A stretch of DNA of 7,118 bases from CBFDBT01 sp965603115 (lineage in GTDB: Bacteria > Pseudomonadota > Alphaproteobacteria > Sphingomonadales > Kordiimonadaceae). The stretch covers positions 1 to 7,118 of the forward strand of contig CBFDBT010000144.1 of the NCBI GenBank assembly GCA_965603115.1, written 5' to 3'. The position numbers and the translations under genes were made by a program. Positions 1 through 4,478 of this stretch are shown here, in pieces. A model generated the notes under the pieces. It was not told where the DNA came from, ran no database searches, and saw only the letters and a list, made by a program, of their open reading frames with translations. Numbering within the stretch: the stretch's first letter is position 1; the number at the start of each line of letters is the position of its first letter.

Positions 1-101
1 TCACTCTACTTGGCGAGGACGTAGGCCCAAGAGATATGATTTCAATCTTGCAGGCCCTCAAAACCGCTGGCGCTCTGCAAGCTGACATTGAGGTTATGTA
101 A
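1..101 (+). CDS. flgI: Flagellar P-ring protein FlgI, C-terminal end only (partial)
   Basis: The first complete codon is at position 3 and the frame runs to the TAA at 99-101, giving the last 32 residues. They read TLLGEDVGPRDMISILQALK followed by TAGALQADIEVM, which is the conserved FlgI C-terminus (usual pattern: xGVxPRDLIxILQALKxAGALxAELEVI). FlgI is exported to the periplasm and polymerises into the P-ring, the bushing that surrounds the rod in the peptidoglycan layer. The rest of the gene, including its signal peptide, lies to the left of the window. The stop is 1 nt before the ATG of the rod-binding protein gene, and the ribosome binding site of that next gene lies inside the flgI tail, so the two are translated as neighbours in one operon. 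Identification rests on a short stretch, but the stretch is highly characteristic. Confidence 0.9.
   Translation, partial: TLLGEDVGPRDMISILQALKTAGALQADIEVM
90..93 (+). promoter_or_regulatory. Ribosome binding site of the rod-binding protein gene, inside flgI
   Basis: GAGG lies 9 nt before the ATG at 103. A TTG at 88 is in the same frame and would give a protein five residues longer, but no purine-rich stretch is seen before it and it would start inside flgI. The spacing supports the ATG at 103. Confidence 0.55.
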
Positions 102-102
102 A

Positions 103-444
103 ATGGACCCCTTAAACATTATAAATAGCGGACAAGACCTATTAGGCCAAACGGCCCTTCAAGATCCTCGTCAAATGTTGGCAGGAAAAATGGGCCAAAT
201 AGACGAATCTTTCAAAATCAAAGCCCGTAAAAAGGCAGATGAATTTGAAGCTGTTTTTATTGCCCAGATGTTTAAACCCATGATGGAAAGTATTCCTACA
301 AATGGGATCCTTGGTGGTGGTAATAGCGAACATATGTTTCGTTCACTAATGATCGATGAAATTGGCAAAGACATAGTTAAACAAGGCGGAGTTGGACTAT
401 CTGACTCTATATATAAAGAAATATTAAGAATGCAGGAGGTCTGA
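103..444 (+). CDS. flgJ: Flagellar rod-binding protein (FlgJ N-terminal domain type)
   Basis: The protein has 113 residues from ATG 103. The core of the rod-binding domain (FlgJ N-terminal domain family) is visible: KADEFEAVFIAQMFKPMMES at about 44-63, then a glycine turn and helix ILGGGNSEHMFRSLMIDEIG at about 69-88, then GGVGLSDSIYKEIL at 95-108. In gammaproteobacteria FlgJ is about 310 residues with a C-terminal muramidase that opens the peptidoglycan for the rod; here only the rod-binding part exists, the usual alphaproteobacterial form, so a separate lytic enzyme is expected elsewhere. There is no signal peptide, in keeping with export through the flagellar type III apparatus. It follows flgI by 1 nt and precedes the FlgN-like gene by 1 nt (TGA-T-ATG), so it is the middle gene of this operon segment. 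Domain recognition is firm; the symbol is by family convention. Confidence 0.88.
   Translation: MDPLNIINSGQDLLGQTALQDPRQMLAGKMGQIDESFKIKARKKADEFEAVFIAQMFKPMMESIPTNGILGGGNSEHMFRSLMIDEIGKDIVKQGGVGLSDSIYKEILRMQEV
434..440 (+). promoter_or_regulatory. Strong Shine-Dalgarno for the FlgN-like gene
   Basis: AGGAGGT, a full match to the anti-Shine-Dalgarno core, sits 5 nt before ATG 446 and inside the last codons of the rod-binding protein gene. It fixes the start of the FlgN-like gene and suggests tight translational linkage. Confidence 0.8.
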
Positions 445-445
445 T

Positions 446-937
446 ATGTTAGAATCAGCGCAAACAACACCCACACCCACACCTCCCCTGGTTATTCCGT
501 CCGAACACTTGACGGGACCCGGAGCAAAGTTAATTCGTATTACAACTGAGCTAAAAGATATTGTTAGACATGAGACCGAACTTTTAGAACGCAAACGCCC
601 TCAAGAGATTAAAAGTCTTCAAGGCCAAAAAATTCGCCTTATGTCGCAATATAAAGATGCAATGAATAATGCGAGAGTGAATGAAAACCTACTCGGCCCT
701 GAAGATTCCGATATTCGCATCCGAATAAAGGAAGTGACAGAAAGCTTGAGAGAAGAATTAAAAAAGAATGCAAGGATTGTTATCCGTTTAAAGACAATCA
801 CTGAAGGCTTATTGAAAAGTGTTGGGGATGAAGTTAACAAAAACAATCGACCCGCTATGGGCTATGGCAAGGGAGCAGAAATGACAACGCCCCATATGAT
901 TAAGCCCACATCCCTCTCAGTTAACCAAATTATTTAA
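446..937 (+). CDS. FlgN/FlbY-like flagellar export chaperone (putative)
   Basis: The protein has 163 residues, no signal peptide and no membrane segment. A flexible Thr/Pro-rich start (TPTPTPP, residues 8-14) is followed by two charged, probably coiled-coil helical stretches (about 26-78 and 91-132) and a C-terminal tail with GYGKGAEM (139-146) and PTSLSVNQII (154-163). Size, all-helical make-up, and position directly after the rod-binding protein gene match the FlgN-type proteins (called FlbY in some alphaproteobacteria) that usually occupy this place. FlgN chaperones deliver the hook-filament junction proteins FlgK and FlgL to the export gate in the cytoplasm. The assignment leans on context and architecture, since FlgN proteins diverge strongly; a general flagellar coiled-coil protein of other function cannot be excluded. 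It is the last gene of the operon: a hairpin terminator starts 5 nt after its stop. Confidence 0.62.
   Translation: MLESAQTTPTPTPPLVIPSEHLTGPGAKLIRITTELKDIVRHETELLERKRPQEIKSLQGQKIRLMSQYKDAMNNARVNENLLGPEDSDIRIRIKEVTESLREELKKNARIVIRLKTITEGLLKSVGDEVNKNNRPAMGYGKGAEMTTPHMIKPTSLSVNQII
467..484 (+). repeat. Three in-frame hexanucleotide repeats encoding Thr-Pro
   Basis: ACACCC, ACACCC, ACACCT stand in tandem and in frame, encoding Thr-Pro three times near the N-terminus of the FlgN-like protein. Gain or loss of a unit would keep the reading frame, so it would change only linker length. Confidence 0.7.
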
Positions 938-942
938 ATTAA

Positions 943-973
943 AAAACCGCAGCCATTTGTTGCGGTTTTAATT
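943..973 (+). terminator. Rho-independent terminator of the flgI-flgJ-flgN-like operon
   Basis: AAAACCGCA (943-951) pairs with TGCGGTTTT (961-969) in a 9-bp stem with a 9-nt loop, followed by AATTT. It begins 5 nt after the TAA of the FlgN-like gene. The A run before and T run after allow it to act in either direction, but only the plus-strand operon needs it here. Confidence 0.78.
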
Positions 974-1170
974 TATCCTGCCGCCTCACTAGAAATGAGC
1001 CCATCCAAACCAGTTGATACATAGGCAGATTTATCCTGTCATAAAATCCGCGTAGCTCACGGCAATGAAGAGGCTAAATGAAGGCGGAAAAATATGCATT
1101 CCAAGAGAAATATTTACCATAACTCTCTAGATTCATTTCACCAATCTATTAAATAATTCCAAATAACCTA
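974..1170. other. Intergenic upstream region of the flagellin promoter; no gene seen
   Basis: This is the distal part of the 344-bp gap between the FlgN-like gene and flagellin. No coding frame of credible length is present on either strand. The word ATTTATCCTG occurs at 971-980 and again at 1029-1038, 58 bp apart. An imperfect inverted repeat with arms GGAA and TTCC surrounds ATGCAT at 1086-1102. CACGGCAA at 1058-1065 is loosely reminiscent of an FlbD-type (ftr) element, but I cannot verify that. Since the downstream promoter is sigma-54 dependent, an activator (an FlbD/NtrC-family regulator) should bind somewhere here, about 100-200 bp upstream of the start; which of these words it uses, if any, is open. 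The right end becomes very AT-rich. Confidence 0.4.
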
Positions 1171-1174
1171 GAAA

Positions 1175-1187
1175 AATCATATAGTTA
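1175..1187 (+). promoter_or_regulatory. Candidate IHF binding site
   Basis: AATCATATAGTTA matches the IHF consensus WATCAANNNNTTR at 8 of 9 fixed positions (the second A of CAA is T). It lies in an AT-rich tract centred about 48 bp before the predicted transcription start, where IHF commonly bends DNA to bring a distal activator to sigma-54 polymerase. One mismatch in AT-rich DNA can arise by chance, so this remains a candidate. Confidence 0.42.
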
Positions 1188-1202
1188 GTAATTTATTAAA
1201 AC

Positions 1203-1219
1203 TGGCACGACCCTTGCTT
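1203..1219 (+). promoter_or_regulatory. Sigma-54 (RpoN) -24/-12 promoter of the flagellin gene
   Basis: TGGCACGACCCTTGCTT matches the sigma-54 consensus TGGCACG-N4-TTGCW at every fixed position, with the GG and GC dinucleotides in the required phase. Counting C1217 as -12 puts the transcription start near 1229 and gives a leader of about 52 nt. Flagellin genes are late-class genes driven by sigma-54 in Caulobacter and several other alphaproteobacteria, so identity and location agree. Activation requires an upstream-bound AAA+ activator, so flagellin is transcribed separately from the preceding basal-body operon. Confidence 0.93.
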
Positions 1220-1229
1220 ATATAGGACT

Positions 1230-1282
1230 GAGGCTACAAGAGTAGCGTTGTACAGAACGTAAATGAAGAAGGAGAGGCTACA
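1230..1282 (+). repeat. Flagellin mRNA leader with repeated GAGGCTACA
   Basis: GAGGCTACA occurs at 1230-1238, at the expected 5' end of the mRNA, and again at 1274-1282, where it overlaps the ribosome binding site and the A of the start codon. GAGGCTA also occurs upstream of the promoter at 1070-1076. A repeat placed at the leader's 5' end and at its ribosome binding site could be a target of a post-transcriptional regulator (in Caulobacter, FlbT acts on the flagellin leader); this is inference from position only. Confidence 0.45.
1269..1277 (+). promoter_or_regulatory. Ribosome binding site of flagellin
   Basis: AAGGAGAGG lies 4 nt before ATG 1282, a strong purine-rich site for a highly expressed gene. 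It fixes the start, which is also where the conserved flagellin N-terminus (MAFSINVN) begins. Confidence 0.85.
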
Positions 1283-2118
1283 TGGCTTTTTCAATTAATG
1301 TGAACGAAAGTGCTCTATCAGCACTACGTAATTTGAATATTACCAGTAAGGCTTTGAATAACACTCAAACGAATATTAATACTGGTCTGAAAATTTCATC
1401 GTCTAAAGATAATGCGGCGATCTTTTCAATCGCCCAAAAGCTACGCGGAGACCTTCGTGGTTTTAACGCTGTAAAGCAATCTTTGGATCGTGGTATATCC
1501 ACAACCGATATCGCGCTTGCAGCTGCTGGCTCCATCTCCGATCTATTGATCGAAATGAAGGAAAAAGCAGTGGCCGCAGCTGACCAAGGTCTTGATACAA
1601 CCAGCCGTAGCGCCCTAAATCAGGATTTTGTCGCGCTTAGAGACCAAATTTCAACTATCATTAATAATGCTTCCTTTAACGGAACTAACCTTATTAATAG
1701 TGGCACTGACCAAATTGTTGCCATCACTAATCCTGATGCAACACAAACTATTACAGTCGCGCACCAAGATCTTACACCGGGTGCTGCCAGTGGTATTATT
1801 ACCGTGACCACTACCGAGGTCATTAATACTCAGGCACTGGCTGCTGCAACCGTTGTCAAACTCATTGCTTCACTAGACAATGTTAACGCTTCCCTGACAT
1901 CGCTTGGTGCTGGTGCTACATCCCTAGAAAACAATCGCACATTCGCGGAGAAGATATCCGACGTGATTGAAGTGGGTATTGGTAACTTGGTGGATGCTGA
2001 TATGGCTAAAGAAAGTGCTAATTTACAGGCACTTCAGGTTAAGCAACAGCTTGGCATACAAGCTCTAAGTATTGCTAACCAATCACCACAGTCTATCCTG
2101 TCACTCTTCCAAGGATAA
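1282..2118 (+). CDS. fliC: Flagellin (filament protein), short form
   Basis: The protein has 278 residues and is the structural subunit of the flagellar filament, exported by the flagellar type III system. The N-terminal D0/D1 helices cover about 1-140 (MAFSINVNESALSALRNLNI at 1-20, then NTGLKISSSKDNAAIFSIAQ at 33-52). The C-terminal D1/D0 helices cover about 193-278, with DADMAKESANLQALQVKQQL at 238-257 and the classic ending NQSPQSILSLFQG. Between them lies only a short Thr/Ser/Ala-rich segment (about 141-190, including ITVTTT at 173-178), so the outer D2/D3 domains of enteric flagellin are absent. This is the usual small alphaproteobacterial design. At the spot of the enteric TLR5-recognised segment (RVREL type) it has LLIEMKEKAVAAAD (88-101), without those arginines. 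There is no cysteine. The exposed Ser/Thr residues are plausible O-glycosylation sites given the pseB-pseC genes opposite. The gene has its own sigma-54 promoter and terminator and is monocistronic; flaF and flbT, often nearby, are not in the window. Confidence 0.96.
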   Translation: MAFSINVNESALSALRNLNITSKALNNTQTNINTGLKISSSKDNAAIFSIAQKLRGDLRGFNAVKQSLDRGISTTDIALAAAGSISDLLIEMKEKAVAAADQGLDTTSRSALNQDFVALRDQISTIINNASFNGTNLINSGTDQIVAITNPDATQTITVAHQDLTPGAASGIITVTTTEVINTQALAAATVVKLIASLDNVNASLTSLGAGATSLENNRTFAEKISDVIEVGIGNLVDADMAKESANLQALQVKQQLGIQALSIANQSPQSILSLFQG

Positions 2119-2136
2119 AAACGCGAGCTTCGTTTT
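2118..2136 (+). other. Small hairpin at the flagellin stop codon
   Basis: AAAACG (2118-2123) pairs with CGTTTT (2131-2136) around a 7-nt loop, starting at the last base of the stop codon. With 6 bp, only two of them G-C, it is weak next to the main terminator 20 nt further on. It could be an auxiliary terminator or simply protect the 3' end of the message. Confidence 0.35.
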
Positions 2137-2154
2137 AAAATCTAAGTTCTGTAC

Positions 2155-2191
2155 AAAACGAGTCAGGTTCTCCTGGCTCGTTTTACTTTTT
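2155..2191 (+). terminator. Strong, probably bidirectional terminator between flagellin and pseC
   Basis: AAAACGAGTCAGG (2155-2167) pairs with CCTGGCTCGTTTT (2172-2184) in a 13-bp stem with one G-T wobble and the loop TTCT, followed by ACTTTTT. It sits in the 80-bp gap between the converging stops of flagellin (2118) and pseC (2199). The A run on the left acts as a T run on the minus strand, so it can stop readthrough from both sides. Confidence 0.92.
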
Positions 2192-2198
2192 GAAATGT

Positions 2199-3347
2199 TT
2201 AGGAAATTATTTCTAAAAGACAGGCAACAACGCGGGCAACGTCCTCACGCCGCATTGCCGGAAATAAAGGTAGTGTGAGCGTTTGACTATAATACGAACT
2301 TGCACCGGGTAAATTTTGCTCCCCATATAGTTTTTTATAATAGGGCTGATCGCATACCGGAATATAATGTACCTGAGACCCTATTCCTTTTGAATTAAGC
2401 ATCTTCATGAAAGAAGCACGGTCAATTTTAATGTCTTTAAAATTAATTAACACTGAATAGAGGTGCCATGCAGATGTTGCGTAGTCGTTCTGTTCAATAG
2501 GCACAAGGTTAGGCGCTAGCGGCTTTAACAGCTCAGTATATAGGCCAGCAAGCTCACGTCTTTTTTGAATAAATCCATCTATTTTTTTTAGTTGGCTAAG
2601 ACCAAGCGTAGCTTGAATGTCTGTAGCTCTATAGTTATAGCCTAATTCATGGGCCTCATAAGCCCACGGTTGGTTATCATGAGATGGCTGCATTGCGTGA
2701 CTTCGAAGAAGTCTCATTTTATTGGCCTTGGCTTTATTGCGGGTAACAATTGCACCCCCCTCACCCATAGCAATAGCTTTTACGGGGTGAAATGAAAAAC
2801 AGGCATAGTCTTCCTCAAGGCCTGAGCCAAGCTTTTTGCCGTCTAAAGCTTTCGTGGCCCCGAGTGCATGACAACTATCTGTAATGATAGCGGCATCGAT
2901 ATTATCAGCAATAGTTCCCAAAGCGCTTAAGTCAGGTGACTGACCTGTGAGCTGAACAGGCATAATGGCTGCCACTGGCTTTTCAGCACGCTCAATGGCA
3001 TCTTTTAAGCTCTGTTCCGTCATTAAGCCACTTTTAGGGTCAACATCGGCAAAGACAACATCCGCCCCTGTCATGCGCACTGCATTGGCCGTCGCCAAGA
3101 AAGTAATTGCCGGCACAATAGCACAAGTATTTTCTGTTAGGCCTGCTGATATGGCCGCCAAATGCAAAGCTGTTGTCCCACTTGAACATACGACAACTTC
3201 TGGTCCACCTAGATAGTGTGACAGTGCAGATTCTAATTCTGGAACTTTAGTGCCCGTCGTTAAAAGATCATTTTCTAAAACATCAACGACAGCGGTAATA
3301 TCGCCCTCATCCAGCATATGCCGCCCATATGGTAAAAAATCATTCAT
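2199..3347 (-). CDS. pseC: UDP-4-amino-4,6-dideoxy-N-acetyl-beta-L-altrosamine transaminase (PseC)
   Basis: The protein has 382 residues, the usual PseC length, and belongs to the DegT/DnrJ/EryC1/StrS family of PLP aminotransferases (fold type I, cytoplasmic). PseC transfers an amino group, normally from glutamate, to the C4 keto group of the PseB product, the second step of CMP-pseudaminic acid synthesis. Visible motifs are FLPYGR near the start, CSSGTTALHLA (54-64, phosphate-side loop), TDSCHALGA (156-164, with the Asp that contacts the pyridine nitrogen), SFHPVKAIAMGEGG (185-198, with K190 as the Schiff-base lysine), LGYNYRATDIQATLGLSQLK (235-254) and VHYIPV (326-331). All key residues are present. 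The start is taken at 3347, just 2 nt after the pseB stop (TAG-GG-ATG) with AGGA 6 nt before it; an in-frame start at 3410 would add 21 residues unlike the family and lie inside pseB. It is the last gene of the minus-strand operon. A related sugar 4-aminotransferase is the alternative, but the pseB neighbour favours PseC. Confidence 0.88.
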   Translation of the reverse strand: MNDFLPYGRHMLDEGDITAVVDVLENDLLTTGTKVPELESALSHYLGGPEVVVCSSGTTALHLAAISAGLTENTCAIVPAITFLATANAVRMTGADVVFADVDPKSGLMTEQSLKDAIERAEKPVAAIMPVQLTGQSPDLSALGTIADNIDAAIITDSCHALGATKALDGKKLGSGLEEDYACFSFHPVKAIAMGEGGAIVTRNKAKANKMRLLRSHAMQPSHDNQPWAYEAHELGYNYRATDIQATLGLSQLKKIDGFIQKRRELAGLYTELLKPLAPNLVPIEQNDYATSAWHLYSVLINFKDIKIDRASFMKMLNSKGIGSQVHYIPVCDQPYYKKLYGEQNLPGASSYYSQTLTLPLFPAMRREDVARVVACLLEIIS

Positions 3348-3349
3348 CC

Positions 3350-4378
3350 CTAATCCTGAAGGTCTGGAATGTCTTTTAATATTTTTGCAAGATCGCTCTG
3401 TTTTAACCAACTGCTATTTGTGTCAGACGAATATTCAAAACCTTCTTTCACAAGAGGATATCCATCAAGCTTGAAACTTCTACGAGACCAATATTGCCAT
3501 TCAGGTTCGATTATATAACGATCATCCATTTCCACCGTCGTCGCAGCGCTATGATCCGTAATCATAATTTCGTGCAATTTCTCACCTGGGCGAATTCCAA
3601 TATTTTTAATCTTCAGATCAGGCGCTAGGGCTTTAGCAAGGTCAACAATATTCATAGATGGAATTTTGGGGACAAAAATCTCACCCCCGCGCATCATAGA
3701 TAAACTGGATAGTACAAATTCTGCAGCCTGATCCAAAGTAATCCAAAAGCGTGTCATACGCACGTCTGTGATTGGTAGAGATTTTGCACCTTCACGGATA
3801 AGTTTTCTGAAAAAAGGAATGACACTGCCCTTGGATCCTAAAACATTGCCGTAGCGAACAACCGAGAAAATTGTGCCTGTACCAGCCCCTAAAGAATTTG
3901 CCGCTACAAATATTTTATCAGACGCTAGTTTGCTGGCACCATATAAATTAATAGGATTGACGGCCTTATCGGTAGACAAAGCTACCACATGTTTAACACC
4001 TGCCCTTATAGCTGCCTGAACAACATTTTCTGCCCCAACAACATTGGTTCTGATACATTCAAAAGGGTTATATTCTGCAAGAGGCACCTGCTTTTGTGCT
4101 GCCGCATGAAAAACAATATCCACGCCCTGAAAAGCCATAATAAGACGATCAAAGTCCCGCACATCCCCAATAAAAAACCGTACTTTTGTCAATTGTTGTT
4201 TAGTGAGGCTATTTTGAATTTTAAAATGATTATACTCACCCCGAGCTAGCAGAATAACGCGTTTAGGATTATGTTTTTTGAGAAGAAGATGAAGTAAATT
4301 CACCCCAAATGAGCCAGTCCCACCAGTGATGAGGATGGATTTACCAGTTAGATCACCAAAAGAAGTGTCATGTGTCAT
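3350..4378 (-). CDS. pseB: UDP-N-acetylglucosamine 4,6-dehydratase, inverting (PseB)
   Basis: The protein has 342 residues and is an extended short-chain dehydrogenase (FlaA1/PseB family). PseB removes water from UDP-GlcNAc and inverts C5, giving the 4-keto-6-deoxy-L-arabino sugar that PseC aminates; it is the first step to pseudaminic acid. The NADP-binding Rossmann glycine motif is TGGTGSFG (18-25), followed by FFIGDVRD (68-75) and HAAAQKQVPLAEYNP (91-105). The catalytic set has the PseB spacing: D137-K138, Y146, K150 within LSTDKAVNPINLYGASK. MTRFWITLDQAAEFV, GEIFVPKIPSMNIVDLA and IGIRPGEKLHEIM in the C-terminal half are family signatures for substrate binding. It lacks the membrane segments of the long PglF/WbpM-type dehydratases, so it is a soluble enzyme. 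AGGG lies 6 nt before the ATG. It follows the E1beta gene after a 100-nt AT-rich gap with a palindrome and is coupled to pseC downstream. Confidence 0.92.
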   Translation of the reverse strand: MTHDTSFGDLTGKSILITGGTGSFGVNLLHLLLKKHNPKRVILLARGEYNHFKIQNSLTKQQLTKVRFFIGDVRDFDRLIMAFQGVDIVFHAAAQKQVPLAEYNPFECIRTNVVGAENVVQAAIRAGVKHVVALSTDKAVNPINLYGASKLASDKIFVAANSLGAGTGTIFSVVRYGNVLGSKGSVIPFFRKLIREGAKSLPITDVRMTRFWITLDQAAEFVLSSLSMMRGGEIFVPKIPSMNIVDLAKALAPDLKIKNIGIRPGEKLHEIMITDHSAATTVEMDDRYIIEPEWQYWSRRSFKLDGYPLVKEGFEYSSDTNSSWLKQSDLAKILKDIPDLQD

Positions 4379-4423
4379 TCGATACCCTATCTTAAATACT
4401 CATGAATTCAGACTAATCTATCT

Positions 4424-4443
4424 TTTAAGTCTATAGACTTAAA
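4424..4443. repeat. Perfect 20-bp palindrome upstream of pseB
   Basis: TTTAAGTCTATAGACTTAAA is self-complementary over all 20 positions. It is centred between 4433 and 4434, 55 nt before the pseB start (minus-strand direction) and 45 nt after the E1beta stop. As RNA it could form 8 bp with a TATA loop, but with little G-C and no T run after it in the minus direction it is a poor terminator. A dimeric repressor or activator operator controlling pseBC is the better guess. I see no convincing sigma-70 promoter around it. Confidence 0.6.
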
Positions 4444-4462
4444 TTAATTCTCTAGTTAATTC
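4444..4462. repeat. Direct repeat TTAATTC beside the palindrome
   Basis: TTAATTC occurs at 4444-4450 and 4456-4462, 12 bp from start to start, directly beside the 20-bp palindrome. It may be part of the same control site or just reflect the AT-rich composition. Confidence 0.3.
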
Positions 4463-4478
4463 AATCTACTACTATTAT

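Larger units (their letters stand above)
1248..2156. repeat. 11-nt inverted repeat flanking the flagellin coding region
   Basis: TTGTACAGAAC at 1248-1258 in the flagellin leader is the exact reverse complement of GTTCTGTACAA at 2146-2156 in the 3' region. The promoter at 1203-1219 lies outside the pair, and the second copy overlaps the first 2 nt of the terminator stem. The entry spans both copies; the sequence between them is not part of the repeat. Function is unknown; see findings. Confidence 0.5.

Noticed and set aside
88..102. TTG start for the rod-binding protein
   Set aside because: The ATG at 103 has a GAGG at proper spacing; the TTG would add five residues overlapping flgI without support.
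1058..1065. CACGGCAA as a defined FlbD (ftr) element
   Set aside because: I cannot confirm the consensus from memory, and the match is short; kept only as a remark in the upstream-region entry.
1065..1130. Mini-ORF of 21 codons (MKRLNEGGKICIPREIFTIT plus Leu) with a faint CsrA/FlbT-like look at its start
   Set aside because: No ribosome binding site, lies upstream of the flagellin promoter, too short, and the resemblance is only a few residues; most likely chance.
2072..2278. Plus-strand ORF of 68 codons across the flagellin end, the terminator and the pseC end
   Set aside because: It overlaps two firm genes and runs through a strong terminator hairpin; the product is unlike known proteins and there is no ribosome binding site.
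3348..3410. Longer pseC start at 3410 (21 extra residues)
   Set aside because: The extension lies within pseB, is unlike PseC N-termini, and the ATG at 3347 has a spaced AGGA and the family's FLPYGR start.
3989..4249. Plus-strand ORF of 86 codons inside pseB
   Set aside because: It is the antisense of a well-conserved pseB region, with cysteine-rich unlikely product and no ribosome binding site; a shadow frame.
4424..4443. The palindrome as a rho-independent terminator between E1beta and pseB
   Set aside because: The stem has only two G-C pairs on each arm and no T run follows in the minus direction; a protein-binding site fits better.
4379..4478. A sigma-70 promoter for pseB in the AT-rich gap
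   Set aside because: Elements such as TTGAAT and TATAGA (minus strand) are present but about 23 bp apart, and no other pair has good spacing; AT-rich DNA gives such words freely.
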